Origin: Variovorax sp. HW608
GTDB taxonomy: Bacteria; Pseudomonadota; Gammaproteobacteria; Burkholderiales; Burkholderiaceae_C
Assembly: GCF_900090195.1 (NCBI RefSeq)
Contig: NZ_LT607803.1
Span: forward strand, 124,001 to 188,000
Length of the DNA: 64,000 nt
Direction of reading: 5' to 3'
Shown: piece by piece, positions 12,408-21,107 of the stretch
How the letters are laid out: each line of letters starts with the position of its first letter
Numbering within the stretch: position 1 is the stretch's first letter
Notes under the pieces: model-generated
The model's input: the letters and a program-made list of their open reading frames with translations, nothing else
Database searches by the model: none
What the model was told of the DNA's origin: nothing
Program-made: the position numbers and the translations under genes

Positions 12408-13462
12408 CAGGGCTTGCTCCCGGCGATCGCCGCGTTGGGGGTGTTGCTGGCGGCGCCTGCGGCGTTGCCATCGAGCGCGATGCGCACCGTCACCGGCATG
12501 CCGAGCCGCAGCCGGTCCTCGGGGTCGTCGGCGAGCACGCGGATCTCGTAGACCAGGCTGCTGCGCAATTCCTCGGTCTGCACGGTCTTGGGGGTGAATT
12601 CCGCGACCGACGAGATGTAGCCGACCCGGCCGGTGAGCGGCTGGCTCGGATGGCTGTCGGTGTGCAGCGTGGCCGCCATGCCGGGCCTCACGCGCCCGAG
12701 GTCCGCTTCGGTCACGTAGGCGCGCACCCATTTGGGATCGGTGATCGCGAGCGTGAACACCGGCCGCTGCGGCGAGGCCATGTCGCCGGGCTCCATCAGC
12801 CGTGCGCGCACCACCGCGTTGATCGGCGCCCGCAGCTGCGCCTGGTCCAACTGGTGCTTGAGAACCGCGAGCGATGCGACCGCCACGTCGAGCTGCGCCT
12901 GGGCCTGCGCGATGTCTTCCTTGCGCGGGCCGGTGACGACGAGCTGCTGCGCCTTGCGCGCGTTCTCCAGTTGCGCCAGCGCCATCTTGTGGCGCGCCTG
13001 CGCGGCATCGAGGTCCTGCTGGCTCACCGCGCGCCCGGCGGTGGTCTGGCGGATCGATTGAAGCCGCTCGAGCTGCTGCCGTGCGAGCTCGGCATCGGCC
13101 TGCGCCGCCGCAACCTGCGCACGCGACTGCGCGATCTCTTCTGGGCGGCTGCCGGTCTTGAGCTTCTGCAGCACCTGCTCCTGCACCGCGATCTGCGCCT
13201 CGGACTGGGCGATCTGCAGTTCCAGCGTGCGCGTGTCGAGCTCGCCGAGCACCTGGCCGGCGCTGACGCGATCGCCTTCCTGCACGTTGAGCCTGCCGAT
13301 GCGCTCCGCGCCGTTGAAGGCGAGCGACACCTGGCGCAGATCGACATTGCCGTAGAGCACCAGCTCGTGCGGGTTGGCGGGCTGGCGGTTGAAGAACCAT
13401 GCCGCGAGCGCGGCTGCTGCCACGAGAACGATGGCCCCGAGGATGATCGGCTTCTTGTTCAT
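12407..13462 (-). CDS. ybhG: HlyD/membrane-fusion adaptor protein (YbhG-like)
   Basis: Periplasmic adaptor of 351 residues. It has an N-terminal uncleaved anchor (IILGAIVLVAAAALAAWFF), a biotinyl-lipoyl-like hairpin (LNVQEGDRVSAGQVLGELD), a long coiled-coil hairpin at about residues 75-215 rich in Gln/Ala/Arg, and a beta-barrel region ending in RLGMPVTVRI. It bridges the ABC-2 permeases to the outer-membrane factor. It is the first gene of the leftward operon, and its start is 105 bp from the divergent TetR gene with a large palindrome in between. Confidence 0.92.
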
Positions 13463-13519
13463 GGTCTCTCTCTCTGCACGGATGACGCGGCGATGTCGAT
13501 GAAGTAGACTGATGATATC

Positions 13520-13537
13520 GAATTTGAATTCAAATTC
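13520..13537. promoter_or_regulatory. 18-bp perfect palindrome, likely TetR/CecR-type operator
   Basis: The sequence GAATTTGAATTCAAATTC is a perfect 18-bp palindrome. It lies in an unusually AT-rich 50-bp patch between the divergent efflux operon (start 13462) and the TetR gene (start 13568). A further CAAATT half-site follows directly, so the pattern continues to about 13543. Size, symmetry and position fit an operator of the adjacent TetR regulator that controls both directions. Binding is inferred, not shown. Confidence 0.75.
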
Positions 13538-13567
13538 AAATTAAGAATTTGTGTCCAAGGATGACCG

Positions 13568-14296
13568 ATGGCAGTCACAGCAAGAAGGAAATCTCCCACG
13601 CCTGCCCGCCGGGCGCAACGGCCGGATGGCGATGCGACGCGCCTGCACCTCATCGAGACGGCCGGGCAGGTCTTCGCCGAACGCGGCCTGGCCGAGGCCA
13701 CGAGCAAGGAGATCTGCGAACGCGCGGGCGTGCCGCTCGCGTCGGTCAACTATCACTTCGGCAGCCGCGACGGTCTCTACGAAGCGGTGCTGATCGCGGC
13801 GCACCAGCAGTTGATCGGCCTCGAGGAGCTGGTGGCGCTGGTCCAGGGCACCGAGGATCCCGAGACCCGGCTGCGCACGGTGTTGACGCACTTCGTGCGC
13901 TTCGCTACGAACGCGAATCCGCCCTGGGGCTTTCGTGTCGTGCTGCGCGAGATCATGAATCCCTCCGCCGCGATGCCTGCACTGATCGAGAAGGCGGTGC
14001 GGCCCAAGTCCCAGTTCATGCGCGCTCTGGTGAGCGAGGTGATGGGGCTGCCGCCCGAGCACCCGAGCGCCCAGCGCGGCGTGGTCTTCGCGCTGCTGCC
14101 ATGCCTCGCGATCATGATCATCCCGAGGGAAGTCCCGGCCAGGCTGCTGCCGGCGCTCGGCAAGGACAGCGAGGGCCTCGCCGAGGAACTCATGCGCTAC
14201 GTGATGGCGGGACTGGCCGCGATGGCGAGCGCGCAGAAGCCGGCTGCGAAACCGGCGCGCTCGCCTGCGCGAGCAGCCAGACGCGAAAAAGCGTGA
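13568..14296 (+). CDS. cecR: TetR-family regulator, CecR-like, of the efflux operon
   Basis: 242-residue repressor. The N-terminal helix-turn-helix is clear (GLAEATSKEICERAGVPLAS then VNYHFGSRDGLYEAVL), and the C-terminal part resembles the CecR/YbiH ligand domain (FRVVLREIMNPSAAMPALIEK, then GVVFALLPCLAIMI). ATG 13568 has an AAGGA ribosome site 6 bp upstream. In E. coli cecR is the first gene of the ybhGFSR operon, whereas here it is divergent. The basic low-complexity tail (KPAAKPARSPARAARREKA) is antisense to the 3' end of the convergent LysR gene, a 107-bp overlap. Confidence 0.9.
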   Translation: MAVTARRKSPTPARRAQRPDGDATRLHLIETAGQVFAERGLAEATSKEICERAGVPLASVNYHFGSRDGLYEAVLIAAHQQLIGLEELVALVQGTEDPETRLRTVLTHFVRFATNANPPWGFRVVLREIMNPSAAMPALIEKAVRPKSQFMRALVSEVMGLPPEHPSAQRGVVFALLPCLAIMIIPREVPARLLPALGKDSEGLAEELMRYVMAGLAAMASAQKPAAKPARSPARAARREKA

Positions 14297-15152
14297 GCGC
14301 CGGGCGCTCGTCGTCGACGGCGGGCGTCACGAGGTAGTAGCTGCGTTCGCCGCGCAGGGGGCGGTCGCAGGCGATGACGAGCTCGCCGCGCGCGATCTCG
14401 TTCCGGATGGCCAGCGTCGGCATCAGCGCCACCCCGAGCCCGTGCGCGGCGGCGATGGCGATCATCGAGAACAGCTCGTAGCGCGGCCCGCTGTGGGCGC
14501 GCGGCGCATCGACGCCCTGGGCGTCGAACCACTGCCGCCAGCCCTCGGGCCGGGTGCTCTGCTGCAAGAGCGGCATGCGCGCGATCGCGGCCGGCGAGAG
14601 CGCCTTGCGGCCGGCCAGCAGCGCCGGGCTGCACACCGGGATCACGTCTTCCTCGATGAGCACGGTCGATTTCGTGCCGGCCCAGTTGGCGGTCTGCGCG
14701 GCGGTGCCGGCGTAGATCGCGGCATCGAATGGCGTGTCGTTGAAGAGGAAGGGCCGCGTGCGCGTCTCGATGTGCACCGTGATGTCCGGATGCTTCGCCG
14801 CGAAATCCGGCAGGCGCGGAATGAGCCAGCGCGTCGCGAAGGTGGGCACCGCCGCGAGCTGCAGCGAGCCGCCCTGGCCCTGCCGCGCCATCGCGTCGAG
14901 CGTATCGCGCTCCATGGTGTCGAGCTGGCGCGCGATCTGGCGCGCATAGTCGGCGCCGGCCGGCGTCAGCGCGACACCGTGCCGGGTGCGGCGGAAGAGG
15001 GCGATGCCGAGGAAGTCCTCCAGCGCGGTGATCTGGCGCGACACCGCGCTCTGCGTGAGCGCGAGTTCCTGCGCCGCGCGCGTGTAGCTCTCGTGGCGCG
15101 CGGCGGCCTCGAAGCAGACGAGCGACTGGGTGGAAGGGATCTTGCGGCGCAT
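14190..15152 (-). CDS. LysR-family regulator, probable GcdR-like activator of gcdH
   Basis: 320-residue LysR regulator of the GcvA-like branch. The winged HTH covers about residues 5-65 (SLVCFEAAARHESYTRAAQE then LTQSAVSRQITALEDFLG), followed by the periplasmic-binding-protein-like effector domain. It is divergent from the glutaryl-CoA dehydrogenase gene with a 186-bp gap, the classic LysR/target arrangement, so regulation of glutarate or lysine breakdown is likely. Its last 35 codons (Ser/Pro/Ala/Arg-rich) overlap the TetR gene on the other strand and are probably a non-conserved extension. Confidence 0.88.
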   Translation of the reverse strand: MRRKIPSTQSLVCFEAAARHESYTRAAQELALTQSAVSRQITALEDFLGIALFRRTRHGVALTPAGADYARQIARQLDTMERDTLDAMARQGQGGSLQLAAVPTFATRWLIPRLPDFAAKHPDITVHIETRTRPFLFNDTPFDAAIYAGTAAQTANWAGTKSTVLIEEDVIPVCSPALLAGRKALSPAAIARMPLLQQSTRPEGWRQWFDAQGVDAPRAHSGPRYELFSMIAIAAAHGLGVALMPTLAIRNEIARGELVIACDRPLRGERSYYLVTPAVDDERPALTLFRVWLLAQASAPVSQPASARSPSRPVPPSRSA

Positions 15153-15338
15153 GGTATGCGAAGGCTACATAGTTGAACGGCGGGCTGGGCCAATGGAACG
15201 CCTCGGTCGCATTGTGCTCTGACGTGCGCAGAACGCATAACTGGGTGTCGAATCATCGTTTGCGCTCGCCCCGCGGCGCGCTTACGATGACAGCCGATTC
15301 AGTCCTTCTGCACTCACTTTCCCCCCGGAGACTCTCAA

Positions 15339-16541
15339 ATGGCCATCAAGAACGCCCCTTTCCAATGGGACGACGCCCTCCTGCTCGATCAGCAGCTCAC
15401 CGACGAAGAGCGCATGGTGCGCGACGCCGCCAATGCCTACTGCCAGGAGCGCCTCGCGCCGCGCGTGCTCGAAGGTTTCCGCAAGGGTGAGACCGACCCG
15501 GCCGTCTTCCGCGAGATGGGCGCCCTCGGCCTCCTGGGCCCGACGATTCCCGAGCAATACGGCGGCCCCGGCCTCAACTACGTCTGCTATGGCCTCATCG
15601 CGCGCGAGGTCGAGCGCGTCGATTCGGGCTTCCGTTCGATGGCCAGCGTGCAGAGCTCGCTGGTGATGGTGCCGATCAACGAATTCGGCACCGAGGCGCA
15701 GAAGCAGAAGTACCTGCCCAAGCTCGCCACCGGCGAATGGATCGGCTGCTTCGGCCTCACCGAGCCCGACCACGGCTCCGACCCCGGCAGCATGGTCACC
15801 CGCGCGAAGAAGGTGCCGGGCGGCTACGCGCTCACCGGCAACAAGATGTGGATCAGCAACAGCCCGATCGCCGACGTGTTCGTGGTCTGGGCCAAGGAAG
15901 TCACCGAAGGCGGCACCGTCGGCCCGATCCGCGGCTTCGTGCTCGAAAAGGGCATGAAGGGCCTGAGCGCGCCGGCGATCCACGGCAAGGTCGGCCTGCG
16001 CGCCTCGATCACCGGCGAGATCGTCATGGACAACGTGTTCTGCCCCGAAGAGAACGCCTTCCCCGAAGTGCGCGGCCTCAAGGGCCCGTTCACCTGCCTC
16101 AACAGCGCGCGCTACGGCATCTCGTGGGGCGCGCTCGGCGCGGCGGAAGACTGCTGGCACCGTGCCCGCACCTACACGATGGAGCGCAAGCAGTTCGGCC
16201 GCCCGCTGGCGGCCAACCAGCTCATCCAGAAGAAGCTCGCCGACATGCAGACCGAGATCACGCTGGGCCTGCAAGGGTGCCTGCGCCTCGGCCGCATGAA
16301 GGACGAAGGCACCGCCTCGGTCGAAGTCACTTCGCTGCTCAAGCGCAACTCGTGCGGCAAGGCGCTGGACATCGCGCGCCTGGCCCGCGACATGATGGGC
16401 GGCAACGGCATCAGCGACGAGTTCGGCGTGGCGCGCCATCTGGTCAACCTCGAGGTGGTCAACACCTACGAGGGCACGCACGACATCCACGCGCTGATCC
16501 TCGGCCGCGCACAAACGGGCATCGCTGCCTTCGCCAACTGA
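15339..16541 (+). CDS. gcdH: Glutaryl-CoA dehydrogenase
   Basis: FAD-dependent acyl-CoA dehydrogenase of 400 residues. It oxidises and decarboxylates glutaryl-CoA to crotonyl-CoA in lysine, tryptophan and glutarate catabolism. Family features include [15 protein letters not shown] at the FAD/substrate site, the [20 protein letters not shown] region typical of GcdH, and the catalytic Glu near residue 378 in [20 protein letters not shown]. The N-terminal DPLLLDxQLTxEER-like motif ([18 protein letters not shown]) is diagnostic for the GcdH branch. The start ATG 15339 follows a GGAG-type site. Its stop overlaps the next start by one base. Confidence 0.96.
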   Translation: MAIKNAPFQWDDALLLDQQLTDEERMVRDAANAYCQERLAPRVLEGFRKGETDPAVFREMGALGLLGPTIPEQYGGPGLNYVCYGLIAREVERVDSGFRSMASVQSSLVMVPINEFGTEAQKQKYLPKLATGEWIGCFGLTEPDHGSDPGSMVTRAKKVPGGYALTGNKMWISNSPIADVFVVWAKEVTEGGTVGPIRGFVLEKGMKGLSAPAIHGKVGLRASITGEIVMDNVFCPEENAFPEVRGLKGPFTCLNSARYGISWGALGAAEDCWHRARTYTMERKQFGRPLAANQLIQKKLADMQTEITLGLQGCLRLGRMKDEGTASVEVTSLLKRNSCGKALDIARLARDMMGGNGISDEFGVARHLVNLEVVNTYEGTHDIHALILGRAQTGIAAFAN

Positions 16542-17788
16542 TGAGCGCACAGGCCGCAACGCAGGGCGCCCTCGCGGGCATCAAGGTTCTCGATCTGTCC
16601 CGCGTGCTCGCGGGGCCGTGGTGCACCCAGATCCTCGCGGACCTGGGCGCCGACGTGGTCAAGATCGAGCGCCCCGGCGTGGGCGACGACACGCGCACCT
16701 GGGGCCCGCCCTTCCTGAAGGACGCCGAGGGGAACGACACGAACCAGGCGGTCTACTTCACCGCCTGCAACCGCAACAAGCGTTCGGTCACCATCGACAT
16801 GGCCACCCCCGACGGGCAGGCGCTGCTCAGGCAGATGGCGGCAGAGAGCGACATCGTGGTCGAGAACTTCAAGACCGGCGGGCTCAAGCAGTACGGGCTC
16901 GACCACGAGAGCCTGCGCGAGCTCAACCCGCGCCTCATCTACTGCAGCGTGACCGGTTTCGGCCACGACGGCCCGCACGCAAACCGCGCCGGCTACGACC
17001 TGATGATCCAGGCCACCACCGGCATGATGAGCATCACCGGCCGCCCCGACGACGTGCCCGGCGGCGGGCCGCTGCGCGTGGGCGTGGCGCTGACCGACCT
17101 CTTCACCGGCGTGTACGCGAGCACCGCGATCCTCGCCGCCCTCGAAGTGCGCCATCGCACGGGCGAAGGCCAGCACATCGACATGGCGCTGCTCGACGTC
17201 GGCATGGCGATCCTCGCGAACCAGGCGAGCGCCTTCCTCAACACCGGCGTCGCGCCCCGGCGGCAGGGCAACACGCACCCGAGCCTCGCGCCCTACCAGG
17301 ACTTCCACACGAAGGACGGTTCGATGCTGCTGGCCATCGGCAACAACGGCCAATTCGCGCGCTTCTGCGAGGCGGCGGGCCATCCCGAGTGGGCGGCCGA
17401 TCCGCGCTTCGCGACCAACCCGCTGCGGGTGCGGCACCGCGAAGTGCTGATCCCGCAGATGGAGGAAATCACGCGCACCCGCACCACCGCCGACTGGATC
17501 GCGCTGCTCGAGGACAAGGCCGTGCCCTGCGGCCCGATCAACGACATCGGCCAGGCCTTCGACGACGAGCAGGTCAAGGCACGCGGCCTCGCCGTGACCT
17601 TGCCGCGCAACGCGGGCGACGGCATCGAGAGCATCACCGGCGTGGCGAGCCCCCTGCGGCTCCAGTCCACGCCGCCGGTGCTGCGCAACGCGCCGCCGGC
17701 GCTCGGGCAGCACACCGACGAAGTGCTGGCCGAGCTCGGCATCGACCCGCAACGGCGCGCCGCCTTGCGCGACGCGGGCGTGGTGTGA
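16541..17788 (+). CDS. CaiB/BaiF family III CoA-transferase, probable glutarate CoA-transferase
   Basis: 415-residue class III CoA-transferase. The N-terminal IKVLDLSRVLAGPWCTQILA, the GADVVKIERPGVGDDTR stretch and the catalytic Asp in HIDMALLDVGMAILANQ are all present. It is coupled to gcdH by a TGATG overlap. Human SUGCT and bacterial relatives next to gcdH transfer CoA from succinyl-CoA to glutarate; that is the most likely reaction here, inferred from context. With GcdH it would take free glutarate to crotonyl-CoA. Confidence 0.9.
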   Translation: MSAQAATQGALAGIKVLDLSRVLAGPWCTQILADLGADVVKIERPGVGDDTRTWGPPFLKDAEGNDTNQAVYFTACNRNKRSVTIDMATPDGQALLRQMAAESDIVVENFKTGGLKQYGLDHESLRELNPRLIYCSVTGFGHDGPHANRAGYDLMIQATTGMMSITGRPDDVPGGGPLRVGVALTDLFTGVYASTAILAALEVRHRTGEGQHIDMALLDVGMAILANQASAFLNTGVAPRRQGNTHPSLAPYQDFHTKDGSMLLAIGNNGQFARFCEAAGHPEWAADPRFATNPLRVRHREVLIPQMEEITRTRTTADWIALLEDKAVPCGPINDIGQAFDDEQVKARGLAVTLPRNAGDGIESITGVASPLRLQSTPPVLRNAPPALGQHTDEVLAELGIDPQRRAALRDAGVV

Positions 17789-19455
17789 CGCAAGCGGGCA
17801 CGGCCGGCGCGCAGCGCTCCACGCGCGCCGCCGCCGCGCCCGCACCCGACACGCTCACGCCGGCGGACCGCTACGAGGAGCTCTTCACCGCGGTCCAGAC
17901 CAACCACGTCTTCGGCGACAGCAAGACCTTCGTCGACTGCGCGCCGCGCGCGGAGCCCGCGGACATCCTCGCCGCCTATCGCGCGCAATCGGGTCAGGCC
18001 GGCTTCGATCTCGCAGCCTTCGTGCGCCGGCATTTCGACGTGATCGAGCAGCCCCGTAGCGACTACGTGTCGGTGCCCGGCCAGCCGATCGCCGCGCACA
18101 TCGATGATCTCTGGCAGGTGCTCACGCGGCACCCGGCGTCGCATCCGCCGCGCTCGTCGCTGCTGCAACTGCCGCGCGCTTACCTCGTGCCGGGCGGGCG
18201 CTTCCGCGAGATCTACTACTGGGATTCGTACTTCAGCATGCTGGGCCTGATCGCGGCGCACCAGGCCCCGCTGATCCGCGACCAGGTGGAGAACTTCGCC
18301 TACCTCATCGACACCTACGGCCATGTGCCGAACGGCAATCGCAGCTACTACCTGAGCCGTTCCCAGCCGCCGGTCTTCGCGCTCATGGTCGAGCTGGCAG
18401 GGCAGCGCGGCGTGCTCGACGAGGCCGGCTGCCTGCCGCAGCTTCGCAAGGAACATGCGTTCTGGATGGCCGGTGCCGACGGCCTGGCCGCCGGGCAGGC
18501 CAGCCGCCGCGTGGTGCGGCTGCCGGGCGGCGCGCTGCTGAACCGCTACTGGGACGAGCGCGACACGCCGCGCGAGGAGTCATGGATCGAGGACGTGACG
18601 ACTGCGCAGTCCTGCGGGCGTGATCCCGCCGAGGTCTATCGCGACATCCGCGCGGCTTGCGAATCGGGCTGGGACTTCAGCACCCGCTGGCTGCGCTCGC
18701 CGCCGATCCGCACCGAGCAGCGCAGCCGGGAGCACGTGCGGGCCGGCACCGCGCCGTCGCTGGCGAGCATCTGCACCACGGACATTCTGCCGGTGGACCT
18801 CAACGCCCTCATCTACAAGCTCGAAACGAAGATCGCCGCGCTGTCGAAGCAGTCGGGCGACACGGCCACCGCCGCGGACTTCACCGAAAGGGCCCAGGCG
18901 CGCAAGGCGGCCATGACGGCGCTCTTCTGGGATGACGCGCACGGCGCCTATTTCGACTACGACTGGCGCTTCGGCCAACGGCGCGATTGCCTCACGGCGG
19001 CCTGCGTGACGCCATTGTTCGTCGGTGCGGCGGAGCCGGCGCATGCGCAGGCGCTCGCGGCAACCGTGGCGAACCGGATGCTGGCGCCAGGCGGGCTCTC
19101 GACCACCGAGTGCGGGAGCGACCAGCAGTGGGACCGGCCCAACGGCTGGGCCGCGCTGCAATGGATGGCGGTGCGCGGATTCGCCGACCATGGCTGCCAC
19201 GACCTTTCGCGGACCATCTCGCATCGCTGGCTCGCGACCGTGGCCGCGCTCTACGAGCGCGAAGGCAAGCTGGTCGAGAAGTACGCGCTGCGCCGCGTGG
19301 AACACGATGACACCCGCGGCGGCCACGGCGGCGAATACCCGCTGCAGGACGGCTTCGGCTGGACCAACGGCGTCACCGCGGCCTTGCTGGCCGAGCATCC
19401 GCAGCACACCGCGTGCAGCTGCACGGCGCACTCGACTGCGCCGCTGCATCGCTGA
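17785..19455 (+). CDS. treA: Trehalase, glycoside hydrolase family 37
   Basis: 556-residue alpha,alpha-trehalase that splits trehalose into two glucose molecules. Both PROSITE-type trehalase signatures are present: PGGRFREIYYWDSYF near residue 136 and QWDRPNGWAALQ near 447. The region ESGWDFSTRW contains the family acid Asp, and the glycine-rich GGHGGEYPLQDGFGWTNGV end is standard. The GTG at 17785 overlaps the CoA-transferase stop as GTGA; the next in-frame Met is far inside the domain. With this start there is no signal peptide, so a cytoplasmic (TreF-like) enzyme is suggested. The last 83 bp overlap a DUF1127 gene on the opposite strand. Confidence 0.93.
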   Translation: MTQAGTAGAQRSTRAAAAPAPDTLTPADRYEELFTAVQTNHVFGDSKTFVDCAPRAEPADILAAYRAQSGQAGFDLAAFVRRHFDVIEQPRSDYVSVPGQPIAAHIDDLWQVLTRHPASHPPRSSLLQLPRAYLVPGGRFREIYYWDSYFSMLGLIAAHQAPLIRDQVENFAYLIDTYGHVPNGNRSYYLSRSQPPVFALMVELAGQRGVLDEAGCLPQLRKEHAFWMAGADGLAAGQASRRVVRLPGGALLNRYWDERDTPREESWIEDVTTAQSCGRDPAEVYRDIRAACESGWDFSTRWLRSPPIRTEQRSREHVRAGTAPSLASICTTDILPVDLNALIYKLETKIAALSKQSGDTATAADFTERAQARKAAMTALFWDDAHGAYFDYDWRFGQRRDCLTAACVTPLFVGAAEPAHAQALAATVANRMLAPGGLSTTECGSDQQWDRPNGWAALQWMAVRGFADHGCHDLSRTISHRWLATVAALYEREGKLVEKYALRRVEHDDTRGGHGGEYPLQDGFGWTNGVTAALLAEHPQHTACSCTAHSTAPLHR

Positions 19456-19606
19456 AGAGCGCCGGGATCTCGCTGCGGCCCACGCCCAGGTCGCGCAGCT
19501 CGTGCTCGCTCATCGCGCGCAGCAGGCGATGGTCGTGCCGCGCGCGGCGCGCGTTGCGGATCGTCGCCAGGACGATGGTGAAGAAAGCGGGCTTGGGCGG
19601 TTGCAT
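19360..19606. repeat. Diverged duplicate block A (partner 21493-21739)
   Basis: This 247-bp block holds the last 32 codons of trehalase and, on the other strand, DUF1127 copy 1. It aligns without any gap to 21493-21739 (constant offset 2133). The proteins encoded on the minus strand share 36 of 77 residues by my hand alignment. On the plus strand both blocks read a TNGVT-x-A-x-LA-x-H peptide ending in a stop at the same relative position. Because GWTNGVT belongs to the trehalase family, block A is the likely ancestral junction. Confidence 0.65.
19373..19606 (-). CDS. DUF1127 small basic protein, copy 1
   Basis: 77-residue protein. The DUF1127 core is RHDHRLLRAMSEHELRDLGV followed by GRSEI. 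ATG 19606 was chosen over an in-frame start 33 bp upstream because a GAGGAG ribosome site sits just before it. DUF1127 proteins are small arginine-rich proteins; alphaproteobacterial members have been tied to RNA turnover and phosphate or virulence control, but no role is known here. The 27 residues after the core are read from the antisense of the trehalase 3' end. A paralogue of identical length lies exactly 2133 bp to the right. Confidence 0.8.
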   Translation of the reverse strand: MQPPKPAFFTIVLATIRNARRARHDHRLLRAMSEHELRDLGVGRSEIPALFSDAAAQSSAPCSCTRCAADARPARPR

Positions 19607-19694
19607 GAAAGGCTCCTCGGATGGAGCGCCATCTTGCAAGCCGGCGTGCTATTGTGGAAGTTGAGAATTCTGCGAGCATCGATCAGCTTTCCTG

Positions 19695-20594
19695 ATGAGA
19701 CACCTCAACCTCGACCAGCTTCGCACGCTGGTGTCCATTGCCGACCTCGGCACCTTCTCCGCCGCCGCCAAGGCGCTGCATCTCGCGCAGCCCACGGTCA
19801 GCTTGCACGTGAGCGAACTCGAATCGCGCCTGGATGCCCGGCTGCTGGTGCGCGGCGCGCGCCGCATCACGCCCACCGCCGCCGGCGCCGCGCTGGTCGA
19901 GCGGGCGCGCAGGCTGCTGCGCGATGCCGACGATGCGATCGACGTGGTGCGCCGCCAGGCCGAAGGTCGCGTGGGGCGCGTCCGGCTGGGTACCTCGACC
20001 GGCGTGGTGGTCGAACTTCTGCCGCAAGTGCTCGAGGCACTGGAACAGGACCATCCGGGCATCGACATCGAAGTCAGCATCCTCGGTTCGACCGAGACCA
20101 TGTCGCGCCTCGCGCTGGGCACGCTGGACGTGGGCCTCGTCGCGGTCCCGCAGCCGCCGGTGCGCGACCTGGTGGTCACGCGATGGCGCAGCCAGCCGGT
20201 GATGGCCTTCGTCCCGAAGAAGTGGGAAGCGCCCAGGCGCGTCACGCCGCGCTGGCTGGCCGAGCGGCCGCTGATCTTCAACGACGCCACCACGCACATG
20301 TACCGCCTCGCCATGGAGTGGTTCGCGCAAGCGGGCGAATCGCCGCGCCCGCGCATCGAACTCAACTTCGATGCGGCGATGCGCAGCCTGGTCGCCGCGG
20401 GCTATGGCGCGGCGGTGCTGCCGGTGCACCAGCCGGTGGGCGCGGAGTTCAACGATCGGCTGCAGGTGCTGCCGCTCAGCCCGAAGCTCACGCGCCACCT
20501 CGGCATCGCGCACCGGCCGAAGCCGGCGCTCGATGGCGCGACCGCGACGGTGCTGAAGGTTCTTTCGGCCTTCGGGCAGCGCCAGACGAGCTAG
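19695..20594 (+). CDS. LysR-family transcriptional regulator
   Basis: 299-residue LysR protein. The HTH is at about residues 4-62 (LDQLRTLVSIADLGTFSAAA and LAQPTVSLHVSELESRLDAR), and the effector domain follows. It is divergent from DUF1127 copy 1 with 88 bp between starts, so it may control that gene and itself. No metabolic genes adjoin it on its own strand. The target is otherwise unknown. Confidence 0.88.
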   Translation: MRHLNLDQLRTLVSIADLGTFSAAAKALHLAQPTVSLHVSELESRLDARLLVRGARRITPTAAGAALVERARRLLRDADDAIDVVRRQAEGRVGRVRLGTSTGVVVELLPQVLEALEQDHPGIDIEVSILGSTETMSRLALGTLDVGLVAVPQPPVRDLVVTRWRSQPVMAFVPKKWEAPRRVTPRWLAERPLIFNDATTHMYRLAMEWFAQAGESPRPRIELNFDAAMRSLVAAGYGAAVLPVHQPVGAEFNDRLQVLPLSPKLTRHLGIAHRPKPALDGATATVLKVLSAFGQRQTS

Positions 20595-20667
20595 AGCCAA
20601 GAAGGGACAGACCTCCGTCATTGATCGACCCGGGCAGCGTCAAAGCATCAGCGCTGCGTCCGCCGTC

Positions 20668-20686
20668 AGCGCAAAAGGCGCTTTCT
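20668..20686 (+). terminator. Weak candidate terminator after LysR gene
   Basis: A five-base-pair stem AGCGC/GCGCT with an AAAAG loop is followed by TTCT. The stem is short and the U-tract poor, so this may be chance. It sits in the 156-bp gap between the LysR stop and the toxin promoter. Confidence 0.25.
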
Positions 20687-20715
20687 GGTTCGCGGCATAC
20701 TCCTGTCGAGTCGGC

Positions 20716-20743
20716 TTGCAAATGTACGCAAGTTGCGTATACT
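20716..20743 (+). promoter_or_regulatory. Promoter and operator of the toxin-antitoxin pair
   Basis: TTGCAA at 20716-20721 and TATACT at 20738-20743 form a recognisable -35/-10 pair with a 16-bp spacer. An inverted repeat TACGCAA-G-TTGCGTA (20725-20739) fills the spacer and runs into the -10 box, the usual place for autorepression by an antitoxin. The expected transcription start is near 20750, at or next to the GTG codon at 20751, so the toxin message may be leaderless. Confidence 0.65.
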
Positions 20744-20750
20744 TCTCGGC

Positions 20751-21107
20751 GTGAAAGCCGTCTTCGTCGAATTGCCCGTCTTCGCTCAGTACCGCGATGA
20801 GTACCTGAGCGAAGAGGAGTTCAGCGCGCTACAAAACGAAATGATGAAGAACCCGGAAGCGGGCGACATCATCAAGGGAACAGGCGGCCTGCGAAAGCTG
20901 CGATTCGCCGATCCAGCGCGCGGCAAAGGCAAACGCGGCGGCCTACGCGTCATCCACTTTTGGTGGGATGGCGGTTCGCAATTTTGGCTTTTCACTCTCT
21001 ACAACAAGGATGAAATGTCCGATCTCAACGACAAGCAAAAGGCTGCGTTGAAGAAGATGCTCACCAAGGAATTGGAGGCCCGAAATGGCAAAGCGAAATC
21101 TGTTTGA
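20751..21107 (+). CDS. higB: RelE/HigB-family toxin (type II toxin-antitoxin)
   Basis: 118-residue RelE-superfamily protein of the HigB-2/PF06296 type. It shows the YLSEEEFSALQNEMMKNPEA and GTGGLRKLRFADPARGKGKR segments and the GGLRVIHFW strand typical of mRNA-interferase folds, ending YNKDEMSDLNDKQKAALKKM. These toxins cleave mRNA on the ribosome. GTG 20751 fits the family N-terminus (VKAVFVELPVFAQYR); a TTG six codons upstream overlaps the promoter. The toxin comes first in the operon, as in higBA, and overlaps the antitoxin gene by 23 bp. Codon use is less GC-rich than its neighbours, suggesting horizontal gain. Confidence 0.88.
   Translation: MKAVFVELPVFAQYRDEYLSEEEFSALQNEMMKNPEAGDIIKGTGGLRKLRFADPARGKGKRGGLRVIHFWWDGGSQFWLFTLYNKDEMSDLNDKQKAALKKMLTKELEARNGKAKSV

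Noticed and set aside
20668..20686. Strong terminator after the LysR gene
   Set aside because: Only a five-base-pair stem with a poor U-tract; listed as a weak candidate, not claimed.
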